This document shows positions 46,601-58,760 of a stretch of DNA of 64,000 bases, one piece after another. The stretch is taken from contig NC_084687.1 in assembly GCF_028389875.1 (NCBI RefSeq), positions 4,624,157 to 4,688,156 on the forward strand, written 5' to 3'. The position numbers and the translations under genes were made by a program. The DNA comes from Rhea pennata (lineage: Eukaryota; Chordata; Aves; Rheiformes; Rheidae). The notes under the pieces were generated by a model. It searched no databases. It saw nothing but the letters and a program-made list of their open reading frames with translations, and was not told the origin of the DNA. Numbering within the stretch: the stretch's first letter is position 1; each line of letters opens with the position of its first letter.

Positions 46601-49600
46601 TTAACTTGCTCTTGCCCCTCACAAGGTTATTGAGGGACAGTGTAATGCACCCAGCTCCTGCTTTGCCCTCAGTTCATAGCTGGACTCTGGTCTCTGAACA
46701 GAGCACAGCAACGGGCCTGGCCAAGGTTTTCATCCCATCACTGCATTTAGAGATGCTCACTAACCTCTAGGCACTGTTCAAACCCAGGTCATCACTGTTA
46801 CAACTTTCCCCTCCACAAGAACAGGCTGCAGAAAGAGGAAAGGCCTGTGCTGGGCCCAATGCTGGAACCACTTTGCTGTGAACACTCACCACCTCCGTGC
46901 CAGTAATGCTGGCCAGCAGCTCGGTGATCGCCTCTCCGGTGAAATCATTAACAGAGATCGTCAGGCCGTGCATCGCTGCTCCAATACTGCCTGTTGCAAT
47001 CATGGACGGTGGGTACATAGCGAAAGTGTAATCTAGAGTCAGGAAAGGAACACAAGAGGCAAAACCAGCAAGCTGTTAGCAAGGACGTTTGTACGCTATG
47101 AATTCTTGGGGCTGTGATTTCCCTGGAAAACTAGTAAGGGCCAGACAGAGGGTCTCTCCAGCATAGTGGGCAGAAATGGAGTGAAGCGGCAGGAAACAAG
47201 GCTGTGTATCAGAGCTGCAAGCTCCACTAAGCTACTTCTCCGGGCTTGTCTACCTCAAAAGAAGCCCTGAACATGATTTTGCTCTAGTGACTTAGAGTGA
47301 GGCTGAGAGAAGCTCAGATTCAATCTGCCTTTACGCTGGATGCCCTTGCAAGACGCGACCGCCTGCTCCGTGTTCGCAGTCTGCAGAGCAAGCGTGGCGG
47401 CATGGCTGCTCTGTCGTGGCGTCTCCCAGGCACCCACGAAGTGCCGCTAGCTCCGTGCTCCCATTTTGTCAGAGACAGAAAACAAGTCACTGAGCAGCAA
47501 TGTGCTCCGATTTAAGTGAAGGCAAATGTTCAGCTCCCCCAAAAGCCAGGCCCCTGAAGATGGGCCCAAGGTTGCCCAGCCAGCCTGACTTGAGCCCAGC
47601 CTCCCCTGCCTGTAGTCACTGGCCCAGCCTTCCCAGCACCCCCGCAGGATGGTTCCAGCGGAAAGCGGCACATACCTGTGGCACACAAGGCAATGAAGGT
47701 CTGCGCGTGTTTCTTCACCAGCTCCATCTTGTCCTTTGGAAGTGGGAGGTGATAGAGGATGTGAGCCAAGAAATCATTTGCTATCACTGACATGAGATCC
47801 CATTTTAGCTTCTCCAGGACTAGAACCTCCCAGTCCTGCAGAGTCAGAGCAAGAGAGAGACACAGCACATTACTCAGCCAGCCTAGGCCAGCCAGAAACA
47901 CTCACCAGATCCAAAGGCAGATAAGCAGAGCTTATCTGGGCCAGTAAAACAGTGCAATCCATGAGACAAGGCAGAAAGAAAAGAGGGAATGTCCCTGCTC
48001 TGTGATTATGGTACAAATCTAACCTTGAGCTGTTGCAAAGCTTGGAGTAAAGATCAAAAGAGGAAGCGATAAATCTGGTTTCTCCTTTCCAAGGTGCAGT
48101 CGGATTAGCCTTCAATACTCCTCTGCTTTGCAAGGCTGCTGCAACAGCCCACATAGGAGAAAACAGACTAAGCAGCAGCAAACATGCTGTTCCCATACTC
48201 CTTCTCCACTCCAGAAAAGGAGAGGCAGATGGCCGCAGCAGGTCCACACTCCCAGGAGCAATACAGCTTGGAGCTGACAGAGATGTGCTCCTCTAGCCAT
48301 TACAGCAGAGGGAATACAAAAGCTCCCCTCTCTCCGTGCCACGCCGAGCTGCTCGGTGCAGGGACTGCCTCCTACAGCGGCTTCGTGGCTAGTGAAACGC
48401 AGGAGGCAGGATCCGCTCTGCACCCAGCCCCTTTGCAGAGGGTGAGGGGGAACACAACAGAGCTCTCAGAGCTGCATCCAGACAGCCCAAGCTCCTCATT
48501 AGATGTCATTAGCAATGATATCTAGGATCCCTGATGAGCTCGGTGCTGCGACCACGTGCTGAGCAAGGAGATATTCAGCCCAACAGACAGCAGACACCGG
48601 GCACACAGCCTTCAAGAGAAAAGCACTTTGTAGCCCCAGGCTGGCACACCGACAGAGCATTTCCCACTCATCACACCTCCCCTCCGCCAAGAGAGCTTCT
48701 AGCTGTGTTCAGCAGAGCACCCCCAGCAGTTTCTCGGGGGGGGGGGGGGGGGGGGGAAGAGCCACATTCACATCCAGCTCTCCCAGAGACCTAGAAGCAA
48801 TGGCTCACTGCTGCTCCCAAGACAGGTGCCAGGTGGCTGTAGACGTCCCACATCGCGCTGTTCTGCCTACGCATCTAACAGATATTTCTGTAGAGTCTTC
48901 CCCTAGCTGGTCTCTATGCAAGCTGGGGAACAGATGGCAGGAAAGGCCCAAGTGCCCCCACGGATTTCAGATGGGGCCAGGGCTGCTCCTCTCATCTGCT
49001 CAGGCTCTTTGAACTTTGGGCATTAGTCCCAAATCCAGCAAGGAAACTGAAGCTCAGAGCAGTCAAGGGCAAGCATTTGGCAGCATCACCACCTAAAGCC
49101 CAGCAACTCCAGCTGCAGTGTGTGCAGACCAGTAGCAGAACACCCATCAGGGAAAGTATAATAAAGGATAGCCCCCAAATCAGAGCTTTACCACAGGATT
49201 TGGCACCTCTGCATTCAGCTCCCCACTCCACCATGAATTTCAAGGCGTAAGGGACTTAGCTAGGGTAAGAGTTTGAAGCAAACTCACTTAGAGGCCACAG
49301 GCTGACTGGTCTCACTGGACTAGGTGGCTTTGATGTTATATCTGAGCATGACTACATCACTGACAGAGCAGTCTCAAGAGATGCAAGAGGACAGCACGTT
49401 CCCAGGATCAGTTCCCTCCCCATCCAAGGAGGGATGTCATAGGCAGCCCACACCGAGCGCTTGAGCTGCTCTGCTAGTCCCAATTCCCCCATGTCCCAAG
49501 CCATGCTCAAGACCTCCGGCTGCTGTGCTTGGGACCACGACTCTCTGCTTCTCTCCAGCCTCATTCTCTGGAAAAGCAGCAAATCGGGTCTCAGCACCAA

Positions 49601-52600
49601 GGGGCAGACATGCCACTGACACCACAGAGGACACCCCTGCCCCATCCCACCTCCCCGCTGGCACGGGGTGACGCGTCCCTGCCTTGCGGACATGCAGGGG
49701 CAGGAAAACACACTGCAGGGGCTGAACATCCCTCAGCTCTGGCCTTGGAAGGATGAAGCTGAACTGGGATTTTTAATCAGATCCCTCCATGTCAAGGCCT
49801 AGTCCTACCCAGCAGGAAATTATTTATTCATATATTTTATATATATATGTGTATATATATCTTTTTACACAAATAGCCTAAAATTACAAGGTCAATTCTG
49901 CCCACAGAGGTGCTGAAGGAGTGCTAGAACAGACAGATTTGAAGAAGTGAGATTGATTTTTCACAAGGGCAGGTCTCCATTTTTTCTCTTTTTTTAAGCC
50001 CAGTCTTCCCCCTTACACAACAAAGCCAGTTTTGAGTTGCTTAAATGAACAGCATTGCTCAACCTGTTCCAAATCCCCCACTAGGCCAAACGCGCTGTTT
50101 GCCACTTCACAGTGTGAACTTTTCCAGTCAGTAAGTGGTATTTTGCTTGAACACAGTTGCTAGTCTCCCATATGGATGGCCAGCCTGCTTTCTCTCCTCC
50201 TAGTCCTCCTATATTTTTAAGGCAAATTCACAGTGTAAAAAGCTAAAAGAAACCTAGCAATAAACTCTAAACCCTGAGGGTCACGGTACAGGTCATTTAG
50301 GGTGCCTGATACAACAGGGCGATTGGAATAGAGAGGAAGAGAAGGGGATGAGGCATGGACAAAAAGAGGAAAAAAGACAGTGTTAGCCATTGCTTAAACT
50401 GAAGTAACACTGCAACGTGACACAATGAAAGACCCACGGGAGGCAGAGAGCTCCGTACGTTCCTCGCCAGGAAGGCTGGCTGCTTGCCCCCGCGCCAGCC
50501 CAGCTTCCTGAGAACAGGGGCACAAGTCCCTGCTGGCACCTTCAGCGGTCGCTGCCCCACAAGCAAGAGGCTAGGACAGCTAGAGCTTGACCTGTCTGCC
50601 TGAGCTGGGAGCATGGCCCTTTGGAAGACCCAAAGATAAGGTTACAGTAGGGACTTTGGACTTGCTTCACGAGCAGCCATCTCTAAATGGATCACTACAC
50701 CTGAGAAGGGAGCTCCCAAGCACAGAGGACACAAGCCCAGTGTTGCCCGGGCTCTTGTTCCTCATGTTTCCTCCTGGAGTGGCAAGTCAGCTCCTGGGCA
50801 TCATCAGAAGCATGCGGCATCCACCCTGGATCAGTGTGGCAGAGCCAGTCCCCACTGGGACGTGTTTCGCCAGATAACAACCCAGCTGCGTGACCTCACC
50901 TGGGACACGCTGGCTCATGCTACCCTGATCGTGACTGCAGCCTGTCCATTTGCAACACAGACACAGCTCTTCTCAGCTACTATAGAGTATCACCATGTTC
51001 TTGAAAAACCTGATCCTGAGACCCAGACAGCACTAGAGACGCCTGCTGAAGGCGACAGGAGCTGAGGAGCATCAACAGCTACAGGGTTTCGTCCAGGAAA
51101 GTGTCTCCTGCCAAACAGCCCAGCTCTTCACTTTGCTCCCGCTCTCCCCTGGGACTTGCCACTCTGTTCAGCACGTCAGAATCTCTGAATCACTTTATCT
51201 GTGGAAGAAGCAGAACAAAAGGCTGCAAGAGACAAGCCAGCAGGTTTGCAACAGCAGCACCACTCTATAGCAAACATCCTTTTCCTGGCATTTTGTTTTG
51301 CATTTAATTGACTCAGTCTCTGCCTAGCTAATGGAGGAGGAAAAAAAAAATTGGAAAATGTTCCTTTTTCCTTCAGCCTGTGGAGCCCACCCTCCTGTTG
51401 GAAGGGCTGCAAGCTGCCAACACTGCCCAGCAAGAATCCCATCAGGTTCCTCTTCTGCAAGATCCCCAGTGCAGAGCTCCTCATGCTAGGCCAGGGTACC
51501 TAGGGGTAGAAACTGTACTCCAGCTGAGCTTCCTTGCTGCAGGCTTGTTCCCTTGATCTCTCCCAGCTGCATGCCACACAATTTAAAAATAAATGAATAA
51601 TAACAAAAAAGCAACAACCACCATGCCCTATTACCTCCCCTGCTCTTACAGGGCGATCTCAGAGCACAGTCCTCTTGCCATGAAATAGCCTCCTGCCCCT
51701 CATTGCTGTCTCTGCCCCCTTCCATGCTGACAGCCTAGTCACAAGCAGAGATGTTTTTATTAAATTTATAGCTCTATAAACTCAAACTGACATGTAACAA
51801 ACACACTGGCTTTTCTCCTTGTTGTGTAGTGACAGTCACTGTAAATCAGGTTCTGCTCTCACCCACACACCCACCATGCCTACAAGGAGGCCACGTAAAC
51901 GTATCTGTCAAGGCTGCAGAGGGAGCAGAGAACCCAGCTCCCTGCCTGCAGCAGCCCTGCCTTTGCAGGAGAAAAGGAAGTTGCGCTTGATTTTGTCACT
52001 TGAGTTGATAAGGTGCCATTTTACATTATCATAAACTTGATGAGACATTAGCAAAGCAGGAGCAGGCTGCACTCTGTCGTACTCGTGAGCTGACTCAAAC
52101 AGAGGGTGGAAAGAGCGGCCGATGTTGTTGGCCACCCACCCCACCCAGCAGCTGAGACACAGCTACAGAAATGAGCAGCCATGAAAGTCCTTCTGCAGAG
52201 AAGAAACTTGGGGTAAACGGTTGTTTCCATCCCTTGACTGACTTCAAGGCTGGATGTCAAGCGTAAAGATGCCAACCCTTCAAATATGGCAATGGTTGTA
52301 ACTATTCCACCTATGCAATAAACAGAAGCCAAAACACATGCAGTGAGCTTACCTGGGAAGCCAATGTTCTACCTCAAGTGAACACCCCTGTTCCCTAACT
52401 CAGCTGCTATAGTTTTCTCTTATTTTTATTCCTCATCACCTGCTGTCACTACTGGTCCCTCCTTTATCTGCCTAGTGGCCTGATCCTGCTTAAGGGCTTA
52501 GTTAGGAAATATCTGGCAGCCTGCAAAACTGACCTCTTGATCAAAAAATCTCAGAGGCAAGACAGTACATTAAGGACAAACTAGGCAGTTGCCAACAAGC

Positions 52601-55600
52601 CAGAGATGAAGGTGACCTACAACAATTGCTCACCCCAATCCTCCATCTCAAGCAGATGAACACCCTCTTGCAGAGGCCAGAAAAGCCTCTATGAAAAAAG
52701 GTAGGTTAGATAACGCCCTTGACGGAAATCCAACTTCCTCCAAATGGACAAGTCCCTTGTTGCATCATTTCCTTCTCCCCAGAATAACTTCATCAAGATT
52801 TTGTTTTAAAAGTGCTCTTTCCAGACTGCTGAGCTGGTGCCAAGCATCCCTTCAAGAGAAGGAAGCAAACCTGCTGGGAAAGTGAGCCAGCTTCCTCTAA
52901 AAGGCCTGGAAAGACAAGCTGGGAGCTGAAATGGCACCAGTCCACAAGCAGAGGCCAGGATGTACCATTGTCCAAACCTTAATGAAGAAGCTCCCCTTCC
53001 CCTCCCCACCCTCTTCCACTGCAAGATTGTGAAAGAAGAGAAGTAATATTACCACGATTAGCACAGAGGAGGAAAACAGCAGCTCACCCTGGTTTTGTAA
53101 TCAGGGCATTAACTCTTGTCGAGTCCTAAAGTTAAGACAAACCTCTCAAGTATCTTCAGATGTCACCTCTGCTCTCTCCTTACACCAGACAGCAAATGGA
53201 CAGAGATCTGCTCTAAAGCTAAGCATCTACCAAAAGCAAGCCTTGTGATGGCCTGGGAAATGCCACCTCCAGATCACAGGCTACAGAGCATCTCCTCCCC
53301 AGGTGTTTGCTGGAAGACTCCTCCTCAAACACCCCTCACACACACACTTCATGTCTCATTTAGGGCTGTGCCTGGTCCAGTATGCCTTCTGCTCCATCAT
53401 TTGGCTAGCACCAATCTCTCCACGGCTTCAAGCCAACAGGATGCTGACTGCTCATAATCATTGCCTTGGGAAAGAGAAAAGGATCTTATTTGCCTGAAAA
53501 GCCATCTTTGGCTATTTCAAGAACGGGCTTTTGGCCCCCACGATGAAGTCATTCTTGTTCAACTGCATTATTCTGAAGCATGATGAAAGAGATGCACACT
53601 AATGCTTTGGCTTTGCTTCATGTTGCACTGAGAGTATCCCAACAGTCTAGTACAGGGCAAGGGGGGAGGAGGAAAAAAAAAAAAAAAAAAGAGAGAACAG
53701 AGAAAGTTCTCCAGTACTGGAGACCAGCACAATCACAAATGAGCAACCAGTGGCGTCAGAGAGAGCTTGAGAGCTTTATTCCTTCATATGCTTAGCCAGG
53801 GTTTCCTGTTGACAAATCTTGAAGAAAAGACTCAGAGTGAGAAGGTATTAGCATTTCAGTGCAAGAATGAAGAAAAGCCTTTGGGATGATGCTTCTTTCC
53901 ATGTAAGAAAATATGCTCTGCCAACTACCCACCTGCAAATCTCTAACTGCTCTCCTTTAGAAAGTGCCTGTTACAAAAAAAAGAAATTCAACTGTGGTGG
54001 GGGAAGCCCCACCACCCCCTCCCCCCAAAAAAACAATAAATAAATCAGAATGAATTATGACTGAGCCAATCAGAGATCCATGGAAGATGCACACAATGTA
54101 CCTACCAAATACCATTCCTCATGGCCAAAGACCCAGCCTGCAGAAACCATTAGAATTTGCAGTGATGTCCACTAATTTGCACCCAGAAAATCATCAGGAA
54201 TCATCAGAGCAGGATTCCCTTTTAAGTCTGAATCAGAGAGGAAGACAGAGGTGAAGCATGGAAGCAAGCTCACCTTACTGCAACCCACGTTCCTGTTGGG
54301 TAGCACAGCTTATCCATCGCTCTGCAGGGCAGAAAGCTGACGCTGGCCCACGACATACATTTTGAGCAGCTTCAATCTTGGGAGGGCGTATAGAGCCCTG
54401 CCCTCCCATTTGAAATGTGGCCCATTTGCCTACCAAAAAGGCCGGGAAGTACCTTCTGCCAGCTTGCTGCTGCTGCAACATCCCCAGCTTTTGCTGGCTC
54501 AGGAGAAATGTGAATGCTAACCAACCCCCCCTCCATTTTTTCCTCCTCTCCCCCAAATGTGACTCATTATCTCATACATAAACTATTAGTGCATAAGAAG
54601 GTGCTCTCATAGATGGGGTTTTACCAAAAGCAGGACAAAACCTTTGCACACAGAGTTTGTGCCAGCCTCCAGCAGAAGGGTCCTGCAGCAGGACTGCACC
54701 TCAGGATCCACAGAAGCAACAATCCTGTGGATTCCTGTCCCTGGCCTTTTCTCAGGGTAAAAATCCATCTACTTTTTCAATGAATGCTACTTAGACAACA
54801 GCTACCTACAAATAACTACAAGGAAAGCAGTACAGAGGTGAGGGGATTTTCCCCAGCCTCCGCTGGCACTTGGAAAAAACATGTTCATACTAGAGTTCCC
54901 CAATGATCAGAATTGCCTTTCGATTCACACCTGAAAGTTTTGTGGGTTCATTCCCCACGCTGGGGACAAATCACACAGATCTTCTCACCCACTCCCAGCT
55001 CAAAATATATACACACACACATATATATATATAAATTAATAAGGTGATGACTAACTCTGAGAAATTCTAATAGATAACCGTCTCCAGGGATGTTTGTTAC
55101 TTGAAGTGAGGTGACCATTTCCTCCTGAGGGCTCTGTGATTTAACAGCTCGGAAGGCCTCCCAGAAAAGGGGTTCTCCAGTTTCCTCCCCTATTGGCAAA
55201 GTTGATCTCGGAGGTTTTGGATCTTCTCTTTGCTTTGAATAGCTTTTATAGGACACCAAAAAAAGAAAAAGCTTTGCCTTTCAAAACCTACGCAGCTGCT
55301 GCCTCGGTGTCCAACTGGGTGAGTGGCCCTGGTTTAACTCAAAGCCTCGTAGCAGGACCTGGGCAGCAGCAAGTTCCCAGCTATTTCCAGCCTGTTTCTA
55401 CAGGCCCCATCACCTTGGCAGCGCTGTCAGGCTTGCTAGCGTTAACTCCGTAAGCCGAATTCTGGGTCACAAAAGCTCCCACCCATTTTTCTGGTTACTC
55501 TCCACTTAACACTTCATTTTCCTGCTGATGTGGAAACAACTCCCACGTCATGCCTAGAAACAGAGCCCTCAGCAGCAGGGGCAAGGCAGAGGCGCCCGCC

Positions 55601-58382
55601 GGCAGCCCCGGCCCCCGCCGCACGCGCGGCCGGGTGCCTCTGTCCTCCAGAGCTGTCACTCGAGAGCCAAGCAGCGCACGGGAGCGAGCCCAGCATGACA
55701 GCTCCGCGCCGGGCCGCAGCGCTCAAGGCACAGGGAACTCCCTCGCTGACTTTGAGGTGACGCTGCTGCTTCCCAGCACGGGGAGCGAGGGCTCCAGCGA
55801 GAGGCAGCAACATCCGCTGGGGCAAGGAAGCGAGAAGGTTGGCTGGGGGAACAGAGCAAAGTGTTTGGAGAAACAGGAGAAAGAAAACAGGAGGAGATAC
55901 AAACACAGGTATGTTGCCAAGTAGCAGCATGTAGAAGATAAGGGCTGGGGAGGGGGCGGAGGGGTCTGAGGCGGGGTGGTTACCCGGAGCTGCTGAGGCA
56001 TGATGGAATTGTCTGTGTAAATGCAGAGTTTCTCCACTGTCAGGGGCATGGTCTCGCGCAGCTTGGAAGCCAGGAGCATGCAGACGGCTCCCAGAAGCTG
56101 CAGCTGACTTTTTCGCACGGGCGTTGAAGACAGGTAGCGATCCACGTAATTCATGGCCAAGGGGAAGACCTCTTCTTCGCACTTCTGCTCCTCACACACC
56201 TGACAAAACCCAATTACAAAAAAGGAAGTTTTAGTCGGTGCAGGACTCTCCAGATTCTGCCTGCATCTCAACTTCAAAGCTTCTGGTCACGACGGTGTTT
56301 CACACTTATCTGAAGGGCTTTGATATCACCTCCACACTAAGAAGTAAATTAGCTGCAGGTGTAAATCTATGACTTCAGTTGAATTACACTAGCAAAAAAA
56401 ATTGACCAGAGTCTTAAGACTTCGTTTTCCTGTGGAAAGCAGCAAAAGCGGTAGGTAGTTAGAAAGAACACACAGGCAAGCTAAGACTAAAACTGCTTTT
56501 ACCTGCCCGTTTTTAACTTCCTCTGTTGAGGATGTCTACAGTCAAACCACCAGCAAAGCTGATCATTTTCTGCTCTGTGGGTACTCAGGACCTCTAGAGA
56601 AAGTTATCATTTCCAACACATCTCCAGCTGGAAACCTAATAATTGCAGGAGCCACAGTCACTTCTGACAATTCCACCTTAAGTGGTCCAGAGACACAAGA
56701 AGAATTAATGGCCGAGTCCAGAAGTCTTTCTTCCTCCTCCTCTTTCTCAACCACACTTGTACCACAGCCATAAACAGAATCCAGGAGTTCTCAATTTCAG
56801 TCCTCTGTTCTAATCTCTCAAACAGTATCAAAGCCCTGGTCATATTTACTTCCTTCTTTCATGGAGCTATAAAAATATTGGAGTTTCTCCTCATATGGCA
56901 GCAAATACCACCATTCTCTTTCAAACAGTAATTCTGCCTTTCCCTTGCAGAGGCTGCCATAAACCCTAGGACAGAGACTTTTTCCAAAGACAGAACAAAC
57001 TCCTCAGCACCAGGCTGACAGCTGCTTTGTGCATTTTTCCCTTCTCCCACAGTTTTTAAACAAGCCAGTTTTAGGTGCAAGTTCTAGTGCCTTAGAGTTC
57101 AAGGTGAATTTGGCCTTATTTGAACAGGTCAAACACATGGCCCTGTGGCAATGACTAAATAATACAAGCATCCAGTTTTGCTTTGGGCACAATCATGAAA
57201 ACTGCCTAGTATCGTTTACTTTTCAACGGCCTTTAGAGCTTCACAGGAGCAGCCTCAAAGCAGCACTTACCTAACTAACCTCCTCAAAAAGGGAATTGCA
57301 GAAAGAGACTAACGATAACATGGAAACCTTTAAAAAAGCAAGTTGTTCTGTTATTTCTTTTGATAGTACCGGGCAGCTTCCTGCAACAGCAGCTGGCGTA
57401 GAGAGCAGGAGCCAGGCTCAGTCCAAACACCATTTGTCCCCTGCAGACTCTTTTCCTATTGAGACCGTTCACTCTGACCATTTCAGAAGGAGGCCTATGA
57501 GATTTCCCTTGCTGAACTGTTTCCCACAGAGAGCTGCATTCATTTTTAATTTAGGGAAGTAAACAGTAATGATATTTTCCCCTTTTAACCAGGCGTTTGC
57601 AGCCCCATATAGGAAACTCAAGACTCTGGGCTCCCTGGTGCGCAGCAAGGCATCCTGGCCAGCAATTTTGGGCAGCAGGGTGGGAACAGAGGGTCCAGCA
57701 GTGATGTGGCAGCACCTCACCGGGGGAGAGGGGAGCGAGCACAAGCCGCTAGGTTCAAGGAGGGCTTCTGGCCCAACCGACACTCCCATCGGTAGGACCC
57801 CATCGCAGACTGCCTCCTTGCAGCCACCTCCAGGCCCCTCCATGTGCAAACCCTCCTTCCACACCAGAGCCCTGACCTCCAGCAAACACTCAGCCCAAAG
57901 ACTTTGGTCTCTCTCTGCCCCAGGACCTCTCCCTTGGATTGTCCCTTGCCCCTGCATGAGGTGACCCCACTGAAAGCCTCCCCCAGTGGATGTGGGACGG
58001 GCACCCCTTCCCTCCTTTACTTCATGCCACCACCAGCTCTCTCCTGCCGGAGCAGGGCAGCTCACACTTGCAGCACGGACAAAAGGGCAAGAAAAAGAGC
58101 CGGTAGCTGGATGCAGAGCTGGATTTTGAGATGGGAGAGGAGGAAAAAGCGGGGACCCGGCTGGGGGTGAGGGGGGTCCCGTACCTCCAGCATCCAAAAA
58201 GCCAGCATCTTCCGCATGTAGGGCTTGATCTCCTTCTGCACGCAGTGGAAGTAGGAAGCGTGGGGACTGTACCGCTCCTCCTGGCTGAGCAGGTTCTGCA
58301 GCACCCGCCGGTCCCCCAGGAGCTGCGGGTCCCGCTCGGCCCTGGGCACACGGGGGACCCCTTCCACGCAGAGCAGCTCCAT
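43443..58382 (-). CDS. CCND3: CCND3, G1/S-specific cyclin D3
   Basis: Cyclin D3 activates CDK4/6 to phosphorylate RB in G1. Five coding exons (58185-58382, 55984-56199, 47676-47835, 46890-47032, 43443-43604) join in phase to 292 residues, the human length. The start MELLCVEG keeps the RB-binding LxCxE motif (Leu3-Cys5-Glu7). The N-terminal cyclin fold includes [51 protein letters not shown] and KLCIYTD. The C-terminal fold includes [34 protein letters not shown] and [10 protein letters not shown]. The tail [14 protein letters not shown] keeps the Thr283-Pro284 phosphodegron typical of D cyclins. The promoter is a CpG island with E2F-like and E-box motifs. CCND1 and CCND2 are excluded by the tail and the neighbours. 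Confidence 0.97.
43605..46889 (-). other. CCND3 intron 4
   Basis: A 3,285-bp phase-0 intron. It has a short (CT)n run at about 43826-43843 and, in its GC-rich middle, several antisense open frames (up to 235 codons near 44.1-44.8 kb) without recognisable domains. Confidence 0.85.
46890..47032 (-). CDS. CCND3: CCND3 coding exon 4 (residues 192-239)
   Basis: The acceptor GACTCTAG|ATTACAC and donor GAGGTG|GTGAGT bound an exon encoding [19 protein letters not shown] through SITGTEV. Confidence 0.96.
47033..47675 (-). other. CCND3 intron 3
   Basis: A 643-bp phase-1 intron. Nothing else is recognised. Confidence 0.88.
47676..47835 (-). CDS. CCND3: CCND3 coding exon 3 (residues 139-191)
   Basis: The acceptor GACTCTGCAG|GACTGG and donor CCACAG|GTATGT (phase 1) bound an exon encoding [20 protein letters not shown] through FIALCAT. 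Confidence 0.97.
48736..48756. repeat. poly-G run (21 G)
   Basis: Twenty-one consecutive G in CCND3 intron 2, the longest G homopolymer in the window. Confidence 0.92.
49826..49862. repeat. TA-rich microsatellite
   Basis: Interrupted (TA)n with one TGTG step in CCND3 intron 2. Confidence 0.8.
53673..53690. repeat. poly-A run (18 A) followed by GA repeats
   Basis: Purine-only stretch GGGGGGAGGAGG-A18-GAGAGA in CCND3 intron 2. Confidence 0.85.
55005..55037. repeat. (CA)n(TA)n microsatellite
   Basis: Alternating TACACACACACA then TATATATATATA in CCND3 intron 2. Confidence 0.85.
55984..56199 (-). CDS. CCND3: CCND3 coding exon 2 (residues 67-138)
   Basis: The acceptor TTTTGTCAG|GTGTGT and donor CTCCGG|GTAACC bound 216 nt encoding [18 protein letters not shown] through NSIMPQQLR. 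Confidence 0.97.
56200..58184 (-). other. CCND3 intron 1
   Basis: A 1,985-bp phase-0 intron. A long antisense or in-frame extension across exon 1 is an open-frame artefact of GC-rich sequence. No further exon is seen. Confidence 0.87.
58185..58382 (-). CDS. CCND3: CCND3 coding exon 1 (residues 1-66)
   Basis: The start context is GCACATGG. The donor CTGGAG|GTACGG is in phase 0. It encodes the LxCxE head, [13 protein letters not shown] and the start of the cyclin box. Confidence 0.97.
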
Positions 58383-58535
58383 GTGCCCGGAGCCCGCGGC
58401 AAGGGAGGGGGAGCGGGGCCGGGGCGGAGCGGGGCCCGAGGCGAGGCGGCGGGCAGCGCGCAGGCAGCCAGCCCGCCGGCGCGGCTGCGGGGCGCCGGGA
58501 AGTCGCGGCGCTCCGAAGGGGCGGGACCCGCCACC

Positions 58536-58565
58536 CGCCGCGCCGCGCCGCGCCGCGCCGCGCCG
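58536..58565. repeat. (CGCCG)6 pentanucleotide repeat
   Basis: Six perfect CGCCG units in the CCND3 promoter or 5'UTR. The repeat is purely CpG-containing and probably variable in length. Confidence 0.9.
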
Positions 58566-58688
58566 AACGCGGGCGGCCGCCGCGCTCCGGGGGGCGGGGC
58601 CCGCGCCGCTTCCCGCCAATCCGCGCGCCGCACTGCGCGCCGCGCCGCGCGCCGAGGGGGCGGGGCCGCGGACGCCCCGCCCTCCCCC

Positions 58689-58710
58689 GCGCGCCGGCGC
58701 GCCGGCGCGC
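58689..58710. repeat. 22-bp perfect palindrome of GCGC/CCGG steps
   Basis: A self-complementary sequence built of GCGCGCCGG steps, with two GGCGCGCC (AscI-type) octamers, in the CCND3 promoter. Confidence 0.85.
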
Positions 58711-58760
58711 CGCCCGCACGTGGGGCGGCCGCGGGGGCGCTGCCATGTTGGAGGAAGCGG

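Larger units (their letters stand above)
47836..55983 (-). other. CCND3 intron 2
   Basis: The largest CCND3 intron, 8,148 bp. It holds a G21 homopolymer, TA/CA microsatellites near 49.83 and 55.01 kb and an A18 run at 53673-53690. Open frames are short and unrecognised, and I saw no nested gene. Confidence 0.85.
58383..58760 (-). promoter_or_regulatory. CCND3: CCND3 CpG-island promoter
   Basis: Extremely CpG-dense sequence upstream of the start codon. It holds several GGGGCGGGGC GC boxes, an E2F-like TTCCCGCC at 58610-58617 overlapping a CCAAT at 58616-58620, and an E-box CACGTG at 58717-58722. There is no TATA box. E2F control of a D cyclin is plausible from known biology but is inferred here. 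Confidence 0.8.

Noticed and set aside
57469-58746. 425-codon minus-strand frame overlapping CCND3 exon 1
   Set aside because: It is in a different frame from cyclin D3 and made of Arg/Ala/Pro-rich CpG-island translation; the cyclin frame is clearly the real one.
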